Shown here in pieces: positions 1 to 13,900 of a stretch of DNA of 64,000 bases. The position numbers were made by a program, and so were the translations under genes. Origin of the DNA: Luidia sarsii (taxonomy: Eukaryota > Echinodermata > Asteroidea > Paxillosida > Luidiidae). The notes below the pieces were generated by a model. It was not told the DNA's origin. It saw only the letters and a list, made by a program, of their open reading frames with translations, and ran no database searches. The stretch lies in contig OX465118.1 in assembly GCA_949987565.1 (NCBI GenBank), positions 7,439,564 to 7,503,563 on the forward strand, read 5' to 3'. Each line of letters opens with the position of its first letter. The first letter of the stretch is position 1.

Positions 1-1952
1 TCAGGGGATGGGTAGAAGGATTGCTGTCTGAAGAAATTCAGAGATGATCAGAGAAGATCAAAGAGAGAATGAGCAGTCCTGAGAGGACGAAAAACCTCAC
101 AATTTTTAGTGTGTCCTGAGTTTGAACTTGTATGAACATGTCTCTGATCCAGACTGGCTAAGCTACATGTACATGTATCCCTAGCCCAGCCTGCCCGGAC
201 TTGCTAAGAGTTGAGCGTGGGGGGAGAGGGAGAGAGAAAAGACTTCTGATTTAGGCGTAAGACTTAGCAGTTGGCTGCCTGTCAGAAGTAAACATTCACA
301 GCTGGTGGACACGTTTTCATGAGAACCTACCATATGTGCTTTCCCTTTTTTTCAAACAGAGAGAGAGAGAGAAAAAAAACCGCAGTCTGTTTCCCCTTGA
401 AAAGACGCAGAGATGTGCTTACGAGTATCCCATCCCACCAACCTCCCCCAGCATCACGCATTCCCCCCCCTCAACCCCACCCTACCCCTCTTCAGGAGAA
501 AAAGTCAATTACCCTATTGACACTGTTCCCGCTGTCTCAAGCACTTTTCTGAAAAAGAAGATGTACACGCGTATATTATAACAGAAGAATGAAAACAAAT
601 TTGTCGTGGGGGTGGAAGAAGATGAAAAAAAAAATATGGTGTGATGTTGTGATCTGCCTTATCAGGCCCGTCGGTCTGGAGAGTCTGTCGATAAGATTTC
701 ATTTCGGTCCCTTTAATTGGATCTCTCCGTAACAGCTGAGACCCCCAAGGCTGCTTTCCTTCCCTTCCTATTTCCCTGTCGATAAAAACATTTGTGCATC
801 AGCATGCGTATCTCCTGGCAGCTCTCGGCGTCATTTCGGCCACCGTTTGGGCTGGGTTGAGTTTCCGCTACCTCGACGTAAACACCACCTCGTCCGCAAA
901 ATACTCAAATGTAGAAGTGACGTGGCTGTCCTTTCTCTTTCTCGTTGGGACCTAACCCCCCCTTCAACCCCATCCCCCCTTCCCCCGCCGCCGGGGGGGG
1001 GGGGGGGGATCCGCAGCGTGCTTGACACCCCTAAAGATCTTATTGGCTGTTTGTGGTTTGTTTCGTCGTCAAAAAATGAAATTGCTTTTTAAATTGGCGC
1101 GGCAGCCCCTGAGTAACCTGCAACTCGCAAGAGTCAGCACAGTGCCGTGCAGTGCTTTGTGGTCGGGCTGTAAAAATCTTGCAAATCAATGGGATGGGGG
1201 GAACCTTTCTGATTCTTTAGATCGCCGACGCAAATACAGTTAGCGTTTGTGTGCATGTATACATGCTTCGGGTCTTGAAGTGGGGTTTTGAACTACCTGG
1301 CCTACGTTGAACAGATTTCCAAGTCAAGCTCAGTGCAGTACGACAATACATGTATATAAACCGGTGCATGTGTGTGCTCAAGTTGATGAATGATTGTACT
1401 GGTACATGTCCTGTTATAATAATAACAGATATTTATAAAGCACCTTTACAACAATAATGACAGAAGAAGAATTCCTGATTCTAATGAGTTGAGTTCCACA
1501 GTTTGGGACCAGTTTGAGTTCCACAGTTTGGGACCAGCTATAGAGTTTCCTGTGGGAGGATACGGGCCATACACCACGACATACCACAGCATGGTTTTTG
1601 TGGTATCCTGTGGTATGTGAGCCTGCACCCCTGAGAGCACTTTTGTAAATTGTGGTATACAGTGTGTGTCCTGTGCGGAGGTGCAAAGCGTTCGGGTTAA
1701 AGACATTTATCATCAGAAGATTGGACCCCTACTCTGCCTGGTTGATTGATATGAAGTGAGGAAGTTGGACAAGTACGAAGGAGAAATACTTTGTATTTAA
1801 ACCACATAAGGAGAAAATGGACGGATAGATGCTGCTTGATCTTGAGAACAAAGTGGTTGATTGCATGCCCCCCTTTTTTTGGTTGGTTATCTGCAGCTCT
1901 CCTCCTCCACTGAAACCAGTCTTCCCGTAATCCACCCTCGAACGTCGCCATC
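1..1952. other. 5' flank of gelsolin-like gene 1, no firm gene
   Basis: No convincing gene is seen. It holds AT-rich TACATGTA-type sequence, a run of 16 G at 993-1008 preceded by C-rich sequence, a 23-bp direct duplication near 1491-1540 and a 10-bp hairpin (CATACCACAG at 1580-1589 against its complement at 1609-1618). A TATATAAA string at about 1351 could be a promoter element but has no other support. The last 35 bases before the start region (1913-1947) match the same position in the second gelsolin-like gene and include an AAACCAG splice acceptor, so the start codon exon is probably preceded by a non-coding exon that I cannot place. Confidence 0.5.
351..581 (+). other. possible last exon of an upstream gene (weak)
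   Basis: A reading frame runs from a pyrimidine tract plus CAG acceptor-like site (about 340-350) to a TAA at 579-581. It would encode a proline/serine-rich tail (residues such as YEYPIPPTSPS) ending in the basic string FLKKKMYTRIL. It could be the C-terminal coding exon of a gene starting left of the window. The AGAGAG microsatellite at its start, the absence of a clear AATAAA and no recognised domain make this weak. Confidence 0.2.
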
Positions 1953-4900
1953 ATGACTGGACTTGTCAAGCCCAAGGATTACGACTGGAAGGACTCCAAC
2001 CTGGCCCTCTTTGGCTCGGACACGGAGAAGAGCGTCAAGAAGGAGTCAGCCGAGTGCGAGCCGGCCTGGCAGGGAGCCGGCCAGGATGTGGGCATCCAGA
2101 TCTGGCGCATCAACAAGTTCAAGGTGGAGCACTGGCCCAAGGAGGAGTACGGCAGCTTCTACAACGGCGACTCCTACATCATCCTGAACACATACGTAAG
2201 CCCTAGTAGACAATGCTGGCCCATCCCCAATCCCCCCTCCCCCATCCCCCATCCCCCATCCCCCATCCCTGATCACCCTCCCTATCCCCCATCCCCCATC
2301 CCCCATCCCCCATCCCTGATCAACCTCCCTATCCCCCATCCCTGATCACCTTCCTCATTCCCCATCCCCATCTCCCTCCCCCCTCCCCATCCTTGATCCC
2401 CCATTGCCCATCCCTGATCACCCTCCCCAATCCCCATCCCCCACCGCCCTCCACCATCCCCCATCCCCCATTCATCATCCCCCATCCTTAATCACCCTCC
2501 CCCATCCCTGATCCCCCTCCCCCTCCCCATCCCCTATCCCCCATCCCCATTCCCCATCCCCATTCCCCATCCCTGATCACCCTCCCTATCCCCCATCCCT
2601 GATCACCCTCCTCATCCCCCATCCCCCATCTCCCTCCCCCTCCCCCATCCCCCATCCCTGATCCCCCATCCTTCATCCCTGATCCCCCATCCCCATTCCC
2701 CATCCCTGATCACCCTCCCCAATCCCCCATCCCCCACCCCCCTCCACCATCCCCCATCCCCCATCCCTGATCACCCTCCCCCTCCCCAATCCCCCATCCC
2801 CCACCCCCCTCCACCATCCCCTCATCCCCCATCCCTGATCACCCTCCCCCTCCCCCATCCCTGATCCCCCCTGATAGGGGTTAGGGTTCTAATGGATCTG
2901 CTTTGCTGGACATGCTAGTGTGGAGGCAAATTGTGCCTTTGTATGAGGAAGGCATTGAGTAGTAACATTGCATGCTTAGCACACGATAACATGTTGACTT
3001 TGGACCTGGTCTGCCTTTTTTCTTCTCGGCAGAAAGAGAAGGAAAGTGATGAACTCCTCTACGACTTGCACTTCTGGATTGGATCCAAGTCAACTCAGGT
3101 AAACCACTTTTTCTTCCCAGTAGTATGAGTGTGAGTTCGAGTTCATGACCATGAGCTTGAAGACTTGGCCATGGGGTTAAACATGAGTCTGAAGACTTGG
3201 TCGTGAGTATGAGTACGGGTACAAAAACTTGGCCGTGTCTACAAGTACATGTAGGGTGAGCACAAATACTTTCATCACGAGATTGACCTTGAGTAGACGT
3301 CCATGCAAATGCACCCGAGAATGGGCTTCTGAACTAGTGCAAGAACTTCAGAGCTGTTAGTAAACAACTGGTCCGTGGTCCGAGAGTCCAATCTCGATCT
3401 TGCTTCAAGATCATATGTGACCCGGCGCAGCATAATGAGGAATAACCCCCACTTTTGAGATTTTGAGATTTTCTAATGATGTGAAAGAGCATACCATTAG
3501 CTTTTGAATGATATTAAATTCTTTTCCGTATGAACTTTGTTATAAATAGTACAAGGGGACTTTGCTCGTTCACTCGGGCACCAGACACAATATAACAGCA
3601 CCAGTCTAACTCCTCGAAAGCGGCCATTCAAAAAGGCATGAAAACAGTACAAAAACACTCCCCCAAAATCATCTTTTTTCAACATTTAGAGACGGATTTC
3701 GAAAAAATCCTATGAACATAATATCTTCTAATACATCAACTTTCCGAAAATACACAAAAAAGAAATTGATTTTTATTCGAATTTAGAAGATACTTTGACT
3801 TCAGGTGTTGTTTACTCGAAAAGTGTTTTGGTGGGATATTCCTCATGTCGTTGTGCCAGGTCACATTTTCTTGGCTGGTGGCTGTAAATTTGAATTGGCT
3901 TCTCCTCTGTCTGGCCCTCAAAGGATGAGGTAAGTTCCATCCCACAAAGTAGTTGACCATTTATGGAGGCCTCCATGCAAGGGCTGGATAGGTCAGATGG
4001 TAAGAGCACTGGTACGTTCAACCAGAGATCTGGGGTTCAAATCCCGATCTAGTCAAAGTTTTCGTTGCCACTTTCTAAAATTGAATGGAATTTGGTCCAC
4101 AGGATGAGTATGGCACTGCAGCCTATAAGACGGTGGAGTTGGACACCTTCCTCGACGACAAGCCGGTCCAGCATCGGGAAGTGGAGGACCACGAGTCCAA
4201 GTTATTCAAGGGATATTTCAAGTCCTTCAGGTGACGATTAGCGATAACAATAAACTGTTCTAGCAAGCCTGTACATTACTTTTATCCTTCCCTATCCTAT
4301 CCTATCCTTATCTGTCCTATCCATAGAGCTCTATCAATAAACTAGAGTGCGCACTCCCCTTTCAATGCCAATGCGTGGTACGAACGTGTGCCGACATGTT
4401 CGTGCATCCGCCATTACCAAAGAGGGCAAAAAAAGTACCCGGATGTTAGTGGCAATCGCGTGTAATACGTGCATTCTGCATTTACATGAACGTGTGTGTG
4501 TGTTCAATTGTTGATGTACGCGTACGCGCGCATACGTGTGCAGTCTTCGACGCATCACGTCTAGTTTGCTCATTGATCTCCATAATAATGAGTTCGTCCC
4601 ATAGAGCTCCCTGCGTTTGCCCTCTTTGGTAATGGCGTCGCAGTCCCCTTGTCGGCACACGTTACGCGATGATTGCGCACTCTAGTTTATTTATAGAGCT
4701 CTATGATCCTATCTAATCAATCCCTTACCTCTGGACTACTGAAGGGGCACCGTGGATGACCGTGCAACCAGCTCTCCATCCTTCCTTGCTCCTTGCCACT
4801 CTCATGGCCTCACCCAGTCCCCACTCTGGTGGCCTCACCCAGTCCCAACTCTCATGGCCTCACCCAGTCCCCACTCTCATGGCCTCACCTAGTCCCCACT

Positions 4901-7900
4901 CTCGTGGCCTCAGCCAGACCTCACTCGCATGGCCTCACCCAGTCCCCACTCTCATGGCCTCACCCAGTCCCCACTCTGGTGGCCTCAACCAGTCCCTGCT
5001 CTCATGGCCTCACCCAGTCCCCACTCTCATGGCCTCACCCAGACCTCACTCGCATGGCCTCACCCAGTCCCCACTCACATGGCCTCACCCAGTCCCCACT
5101 CTGGTGGCCTCACCCAGTCCCCGCTCTCATGGCCTCACCCAGTCCCCGCTCTCATGGCCTCACCCAGTCCCCACTCTCATGGCCTCACCCAGTCCCCACT
5201 CTCCTGGCCTCACCCAGTCCCCACTCGCATGGCCTCACCCAGTCCCCACTCTCATGGCCTCACCCAGTCCCCACTCTCATGGCCTCACCCAGTCCCCACT
5301 CTGGTGGCCTCACCCAGTCCCCACTCTCATGGCCTCACCCAGTCCCCACTCTGGTGGCCTCACCCAGTCCCCACTCTCATGGCCTCACCCAGTCCCCACT
5401 CTCATGGCCTCACCCAGTCCCCACTCTCGTGGCCTCACCCAGTCCCCGCTCTCATGGCCTCACCCAGTCCCCACTCTCATGGCCTCACCCAGTCCCCACT
5501 CTCATGGCCTCACCCAGTCCCCACTCTCATGGCCTCACCCAGTCCCCACTCGCATGGCCTCACCCAGTCCCCACTCGCATGGCCTCACCCAGTCCCCACT
5601 CTCATGGCCTCACCCAGTCCCCACTCTCATGGCCTCACCCAGTCCCCACTCTCGTGGCCTCACCCAGACCTCACTCTGGTGGCCTCACCCAGTCCCCACT
5701 CTCCTGGCCTCACCCAGTCCCCAGTCTCGTGGCCTCACCCAGTCCCCACTCTCATGGCCTCACCCAGTCCCCACTCTCATGGCCTCACCCAGTCCCCACT
5801 CTCATGGCCTCACCCAGACCCCACTCTCATGGCCTCACCCAGTCCCCACTCTCATGGCCTCACCCAGACCCCACTCTCATGGCCTCACCCAGTCCCCACT
5901 CTCATGGCCTCACCCAGTCCCCACTCTCCTGGCCTCACCAAGTCCCCACTCTCGTGGCCTCACCCAGTCCCCACTCTCATGGCCTCACCCAGACCCCACT
6001 CTCATGGCCTCACCCAGTCCCCACTATCATGGCCTCACCCAGTCCCCACTCTCATGGCCTCACCCAGTCCCCACTCTCGTGGCCTCACCCAGACCCCACT
6101 CTCATGGCCTCACCCAGTCCCCACTCTCATGGCCTCACCCAGTCCCCACTCTCATTGCCTCACCCAGTCCCCACTCTCATGGCCTCACCCAGTCCCCAGT
6201 CTCGTGGCCTCACCCAGACCTCACTCTCGTGGCCTCACCCAGTCCCCACTCTCATGGCCTCACCCAGTCCCCACTCTCATGGCCTCACCAAGTCCCCACT
6301 CTCATTGCCTCACCCAGTCCCCACTCTCCTGGCCTCACCCAGTCCCCAGTCTCGTGGCCTCACCCAGACCTCACTCACGTGGCCTCACCCAGTCCCCACT
6401 CTCGTGGCCTCACCCAGTCCCCACTCTCGTGGCCTCACCCAGTCCCCACTCTCGTGGCCTCACCCAGTCCCCACTCTCCTGGCCTCACCCAGTCCCCAGT
6501 CTCGTGGCCTCACCCAGACCTCACTCTCGTGGCCTCACCCAGTCCCCACTCTCATGGCCTCACCCAGTCCCCACTCTCATGGCCTCACCCAGTCCCCACT
6601 CTCATTGCCTCACCCAGTCCCAACTCTCCTGGCCTCACCCAGTCCCCAGTCTCGTGGCCTCACCCAGACCTCACTCACGTGGCCTCACCCAGTCCCCACT
6701 CTCGTGGCCTCACCCAGTCCCCACTCTCGTGGCCTCACCCAGTCCCCAGTCTCGTGGCCTCACCCAGACCTCACTCTCGTGGCCTCACCCAGTCCCCACT
6801 CTCGTGGCCTCACCCAGTCCCCACTCTCATGGCCTCACCCAGTCCCCACTCTCATGGCCTCACCCAGTCCCCACTATCATGGCCTCACCCAGTCCCCACT
6901 ATCATGGCCTCACCCAGTCCCCACTCTCATGGCCTCACCCAGTCCCCACTCTCATGGCCTCACCCAGACCCCACTCTCATGGCCTCACCCAGTCCCCATG
7001 CCTGTCCACTCTCTTCATTCATGCCTTGCACTTCATTCCACTAAGGCAAGAGTAAGAATTCAGTTCTTTTTTGTTTTACTCAACCCTTCATTTGTGGTCT
7101 TTTCCCCTCTTTTTCATCTCCATGACAGGACGATGACCGGTGGAGTAGACTCTGGCTTCAGGCACGTCACTCCTGAAGAGTACCAGCCACGCCTACTCAA
7201 GGTGTCTGGTGAGAAGAACAACGTCAAGATCACCGAGGTATGTTGGTCACCCGTTCATCCCCACTCCAATCTCAATCCTTTCCCCCATCCCCATCTCCCA
7301 TCCCCCATCTCCCATCCCCCATCCCCCATCCCCCATCCCCCATTCCCCATTCCCTATCCCCCATTCCCCATCCCCCATCCCCATCCCATCCCCATCCCAT
7401 CCCCCATTCCCCTCCCTATCCCCCATCCCCAATCCCCCATCCCCCTTCCCCCATCCCCCATCCCCCATCCCCATCCCCCATCCCCCATCCCCCATCCCCA
7501 TCCCCATCCCCATCCCATCCCCATCCCCATCCCCATCCCATCCCCATCCCCCATCCCCCATCCCCCATCCCCCATCCCCCATCCCCCATCCCCCATCCCC
7601 CATCCCCCATCCCCCATCCCCATCCCATCCCCCATCCCCCATCCCCATCCCATCCCCCATCCCCCATCCCCATCTCCCATCCCCCATCCTCCATCCCCCT
7701 TCCCCCTCCCCCATCCCCCATCCCCATCCCCCTTCCCCCATCCCCCATCCCCCATCCCCCATCCCCCATCCCCATCCCATCCCCCATTCCCCTCCCTATC
7801 CCCCATCCCCCATCCCCATCCCATCCCCCATCCCCCATCCCCATCCCATCCACCATCCCCCATCCCCCATCCCCATCTCCCATCCCCCATCCTCCATCCC

Positions 7901-10900
7901 CCTTCCCCCTCCCCCATCCCCCATCCCCCATCCCCCATCCCCCTTCCCCCATCCCCCATCCCCCATCCCCCATCCCCCATCCCCATCCCCCATCCCCCAT
8001 CCCCCATCCCCCATCCCCATCCCCCATCCCCCATCCCCCATCCCCCATCCCCCATCCCCCATCCCCCATCCCCCATCCCCCATCCCCCATCCCCATCCCC
8101 ATCCCATCCCCATCCCATTCCCCTCCCTATCCCCCATCCCCCATCCCCCATCCCCATCCCATCCCCATCCCATCCCCATCCCATCCCCATCCCATCCCCA
8201 TCCCATCCCCATCCCATCCCCATCCCCCATTCCCCATCCCATCCCCATTCCCCTCCCTATCCCCCATCCCCAATCCCCCATCCCCCTTCCCCCATCCCCC
8301 ATCCCCCATCCCATCCCCATCCCATCCCATCCCCCATTCCCCTCCCTATCCCCCATCCCCCATCCCCCTTCCCCCATCCCCCATCCCCCTTCCCCCATCC
8401 CCCATCCCCCATCCCCATCCCATCCCCCATTCCCCTCCCTATCCCCCATCCCCCATCCCCCATTCCCCATTCCCCATCCCCCATCCCCCATCCCCCATCC
8501 CCCATCCCCCATCCCCCATCCCCCATCCCCCATCCCCATCCCCCATCCCCATCCCATCCCCCATTTCCCTCCCTATCCCCCATTCCCCATCCCCCATCCC
8601 CCATCCCCCATCCCCCATCCCCCATCCCCCTTCCCCCATCCCCCATTCCCCTCCCTATCCCCCATCCCCCATCCCCCATCCCCCTTCCCCCATCCCCCTT
8701 CCCCCATCCCTATCCCCCATCCCCCATCCCCCTTCCCCCTCCCCCATCCCCCATCCCCCATCCCCCATCCCCCATCCCATCCCCCATCCCCATCCCATCC
8801 CCCATTCCCCTCCCTATCCCCCATCCCATATCCCCCATCCCCCTTCCCCCATCCCCCATCCCATCCCCATCCCATCCCCCATTCCCCTTCCCCCTCCCCC
8901 ATCCCCCTTCCCCCTCCCCCATCCCCCATCCCCATCCCATCCCCCATTCCCCTCCCTATCCCCCATCCCCATCCCCCATCCCCAATCCCCCATCCCCCTC
9001 CCCCATCCCCCATCCCATCCCCATCCCCAATCCCCCATCCCCCTCCCCCATCCCCCATCCCCATCCCATCCCCCATTCCCCTCCCTATCCCCCATCCCCA
9101 ATCCCCCATCCCCCTTCCCCCTCCCCCATCCCCATCCCATCCCCATCCCATCCCCCATTCCCCTCCCTATCCCCCATCTCCCTTCCCCCTCCCCATCCCC
9201 CATCCCCATCCCCCATCCCCATCCCATCCCCCATCCCATCCCCCATTCCCCTCCCAACCCCCATCCCCAATCCCCCATCCCCCTTCCCCCATCCCCCATC
9301 CCCCATCCCCATCCCATCCCCAATTCCATCCCCATCCCATCCCCCATTCCCCTCCCTATCCCCCTTCCCCTTCCCCCTCCCCCATCCCCATCCCCCATCC
9401 CCATCCCCATCCCATCCCCATCCCATCCCCCATTCCCCTCCCTATCCCCCATCCCCAATCCCCCATCCCCCTTCCCCCATCCCCCATCCCCATCCCATTC
9501 CCCTCCCTATCCCCCATCCTCCATCCCCCTTCCCCCTCCCCCATCCCCCATCCCCCATCCCCCATCCCCCATCCCCCATCCCCCATCCCCATTCCCTATC
9601 CCCCATTCCCCATCCCCCATCCCCCATCCCCATCCCATCCCCCATTCCCCTCCCTATCCCCCATCCCCCATCCCCCATCCCCATCCCATCCCCCATCCCC
9701 CATCCCCATCCCATCCACCATCCCCCATCCCCCATCCCCACCTCCCATCCCCCATCCTCCATCCCCCTTCCCCCTCCCCCAAAAGTCTAGAAGTATTTTG
9801 GTCACTGAAGTCAATTAACAGTCTGCAACATTTGTTTGTATTTTTTCTTCGAGTTGGTTTATGAAAAGAGGAAAGGAAGATGTACAGTTTCGTCACAAAT
9901 TTGTTTACACTCCTTGCCCTATGAACTTTGACCTCTGACCCTGAGTTTGCTCCTTTCACCTACAGGTAGGCTACAACAAGTGTTTCGTGACCGAGGATGA
10001 TGTCTACATCATAGACAAGGGCAACAAGATCTACCAGTACAACGGACCCGAGTGCAACATTAAGGAGAAGTACAAGGTAGATTCCGGCTATGGCTGAAAA
10101 TAGCACACACCTCTATGGGAATTGGATGCAGCCTCTTGCTAGTAGCTTTGTCAGTCGTCAGTATGCAATATGAAGTCATAGCCAGACACAGTGAACAGAG
10201 CAAGTTTGACCGTGTTTTTTCACGGCGTCCTGAAATTACAGTCTAGCGGCCGCTGTTGTCCGTCTATAGGTTATTTATGTCTGTGGTTGTAACCCACGCA
10301 TTTTTGGGGGTCGTTTGTCGCCTCCAGGCCACCACGGAGGTGCAGGCCATGAAGGGCAAGCGAGGCAAGGCCACCTCAGAGGTGGTGGAGACGCTCAGCC
10401 ATCACTGCTTCAGCGACCTCTCAGACGAGACGCCAGAGCAGGACCAGGCGGACGACGAGCCCGACTGCAACGGCCCCTCCATCACCAAGTGAGTGGCTTA
10501 CCACTGGGCGGTCGCTCCTGTTGTACCTACCATTGACTACTGCATGCACTGCTCTGCATTTGAATCCAATACACCACCAGGAGCTAATTGAGCCGCTTAA
10601 CCACTTCCCACCGGGACCTCCGAATCCGGAGCTCCGTTGGCTTGACTATGCGACAGGGCCCTCCGAATCCGGACACCACTATTGTCCACATTTTAAACAA
10701 AGGCTCTTTTCAGCTTAGAACAAAGCAATACGAATCAGTGCAAAGACCCTTTTTTGACGCAAGTTGCCACATGAATTGCATAGATTAGCAGCAGTAATTG
10801 TGCAATTGTGGGACTTTTACTGTGGAGGATCGAGGGATGCCGCGCTGCCGCTGAAAGCACGCGGGAGACATTGTGTTGGCATGCCACACAGCCCAACGGT

Positions 10901-13900
10901 CATCGGTCAGGCATTGGAATTCCACCCACATTCTTTACCGCAATCTGTACGCTCGGTTGTGGCCGACCAACTCAAAGATTTGACTGCCTGGAGTGGAGGC
11001 TGGAGTCTGCGGTCAATGGGCCCTTTTTCGAACGGATAATCTCTTGACAAAAGCCACAACGACGTCCGAATTGTGCCAGGTTTTACTCTCTTGTACCCAT
11101 AGTAAAGCCTTATCGATTTATTTCGCAGAAATATACTGTTCCATAACAGAAAATACATCACCTCCGATACCTACAAATGCATTTCCAATGCGCATGCGCA
11201 AGCTTCCCGCTAAAGTAAACAAAAGAAGCGAGATTTGAAAATGATGCATTGTTCAAAAACCCCCGTATGGCGGTCATCGGCGCTGAAAAGCCACCCAGCG
11301 CGAAGTGGTTAAGGCCACCACACACGAGAGCTATCTGCTGAGCAAAAATTATCTCGAGGTCGTTAGCTCAGCACGTAGCTCACCGTGTGCTCTGAAATGT
11401 TGGTGAGATTTCTGCCTCAAGAGGCTGTGACACCAATATCTATCCTGTTTGATTTTGGCAACCACGTGAATAGGGCGTGCGCTTTCATTGGCTAGTTGCT
11501 ATGTTTTTTTGGCTCAGCACGTAGCTCAAGTCGACGCAAATGATGAGTTCTCATCCACGAGAGGCGAAAAAAATCAAACAGGATTGATATTGGTCTCACG
11601 GCCTCTTGAGGCAGAAATCTCACCAAAAGTTCAGCGCACACGAGAGCTACGTGCTGAGTTAACGACCTCGGGAGAATTTTTGCTCAGCAGATAGCTCTCG
11701 TGTGTGGCAGCCTTTAAAGGTCGTATCGGTAAAGGACAAACGATTGCCACAGTTTGTGTGAATTTGAAACCACACACAAACCTGAACCACCCGAGCAGTT
11801 AAAGGGGTCTCTGCAATACATACATGTACCACAGTCAAGCTCATTTTCTGGGAAGCCAAAGTCTGAGGAATGGATAGGGGGCAGGGGATTCTGCTGCAGC
11901 GTTTGACTCTTGTCTTCTCAAAGCAAAGAGGCCGATTGCAGTGTCCCTTTTCCACAACCCTGACGCCTGTGCACTTGTTTACATAGGAATGAGTTCGTCT
12001 CATCCAGAGCTTGTTATTCGCCCACCCAACCCACTTCAAGCCTGGCCAACTTTTGAACTCTTGCAAACCTGCACCAGTCAGCAGCTCTCTCTTCCCCCTC
12101 ATCCCCCCCCCCCCCCACCCCAAGAAGTAATTCCCGCCTTCTTTCCTTTCACCCATCCTCCTGTTCTGTTTTTCCCTGCAGACTCTCCGATGAGACGGGC
12201 GAATTAGTACTCGATCAGATCTCCACCGACAACCCACCCAGCAGGTCCCATCTGTCAAGTGCTGTAAGTTTGATAGAGACTTTTTGGAGGTTTGCGTGGT
12301 GGAAATACTCAAATGGAAGGTTGGCAGTGACACCACTTCTCTTTAGAGGAGGAGTGTGGCTCTAAAAAGAGCCGGTAAATCAACATTTGGAGTAGTGTGT
12401 AGTCTGCCCGTTTTCTGGAGTCTCCTGACAACGGGCAGAGAGCGCACTACCCGAAACAAAAACTGTTGCAAACTGCTCACTGACTAAAATGAGCTGCAAT
12501 ACATAAATCTCAAAAATTAGAGGGCCTGACGTTTCGATCCTAGCAGAACCTTTCTCAAAGACAAACATAGACAGTGAGGGAAAAGAAAAAGCCCTGACAC
12601 ACATGACAGAGGGAGGACAAAAGGGAAGGGAGTGGGATGCAGATGTACACTGAGGGGGGGAGGGGGATTTGGGAAAACAAACAAAAGGGTAGGGAGGATC
12701 AAAGGGACGGGAGGGACATGGGAGATCAAAGAAAGTTACCAGCTCTTTTTAGAGCCACACTCCTTCTCGAAAGAGAAGTGTTACATGGTGCTGTAAGTTT
12801 GCATGTTTGCCTCCTCTCAACTAGTGAACCAAATAACGGATCCTTTATATCCATAGCAGGGGTTGGAACATCAGCAAGACTGTGGACAGACTCTAGTGTC
12901 GGCTTAGTGCAGTGCGTGACCACACTGGGCGGGCTGTCTAGAGCTTGTCTTCTTTTTGTGCGCTTAAGACATCGCATTACAGTTGTTCAAGTCTCCATTG
13001 AAATTGCAATGTTTGAATTTCATTACGTCATCTTTGGCATTTCTTGGACAATTGTCTGCAGAAACGACACGCAACTTGATGTCCGTAGCATCGTACACTT
13101 GGCCAATGCATATGCAAGGATAGTGTATATGCATGTGTTGTTCTCATTTCTGACAAAAAAATCTATTTCTAGGGCTTTGATTCAATCCTAATATGGTAGT
13201 GATGGGCCATGGCCCTCAGATATTTTAGAAGTAAGAATATTCCACACTTTCCAAGTTCGGAAATGGTTTAGAGCACCGGTCTATTGAATACATTTCAGGT
13301 CCTGTGAGATTCTTCACTGACCTGTTATCCAGTGCCACACTGGATTATACCATTTCTGCCATTCCATACTTCCAAAAATATCCCAGCCTCTCACTACCCA
13401 TATGTGACCCGGCACAGCGACATGAGGAATATCCCACCAAAACACTTTTCGAGTAAAAAGTCAAAGAATAAAAAAAATCAATGTTTTTTTGGTTTTTTTT
13501 TCGGAAAGTTCATGTATTGGAGGATATTATGTCCAAAGGATTTTTCCAAAATCCGTCTCTAAATGTTGAAAAAGCAAGGATTTCGGGGGAATGTTTGTGT
13601 ACTGTTTTCTTGAAAATGTAAAGTTCCTGCCTTTTTGAATGGCCGCTTTCGAGGAGTTAGAATGGCGCTGCTATATTGTGTCTGGTACCAAATGAATGAG
13701 TGAAGTCCCCTTGTACTATTTACAACAAAGTTCACACGGAAATAATTTTGATATCATTTGAAAGCTAATGGTATGCTCTTTCACATCATTAGATAATCTC
13801 AAGATCTCAAAAGTGGGGGTTATTCCTCATTTTGCTGTGCCGGGTCACATATTAGAATTAAATTTGTAGCCCTAGAAAGTGATTTCTTCTGAAGTGCTGA

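Noticed and set aside
85..135. Hammerhead-like GTCC-TGAGA-GGAC-GAAAA string at the window start
   Set aside because: The CUGANGA core box is missing and flanking stems do not pair, unlike the repeat family hairpins.
3983..4050. tRNA gene (A and B boxes present)
   Set aside because: No cloverleaf or acceptor stem closes; the same sequence recurs in several places with a SINE tail.
4334..4660. 108-codon minus-strand frame with cysteines
   Set aside because: It lies wholly inside the 382-bp foldback element and is a by-product of its palindrome.
4797..7008. CRISPR-like regular array
   Set aside because: Units are contiguous with no unique spacers, in a eukaryotic intron; it is a minisatellite.
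7255..9784. Interstitial telomere
   Set aside because: The ATGGGGG unit is not a known animal telomere repeat (TTAGGG) and the array is irregular and intronic.
4793..9790. A 1665-codon open frame spanning both large arrays
   Set aside because: It is the translation of two stop-free minisatellites around the real 109-bp coding exon (7129-7237). The spliced gene model uses only that exon.
7247..9959. Many long minus-strand frames of [12 protein letters not shown] type
   Set aside because: Antisense translation of the CCCCCAT array; no independent gene signal, start context or domain.
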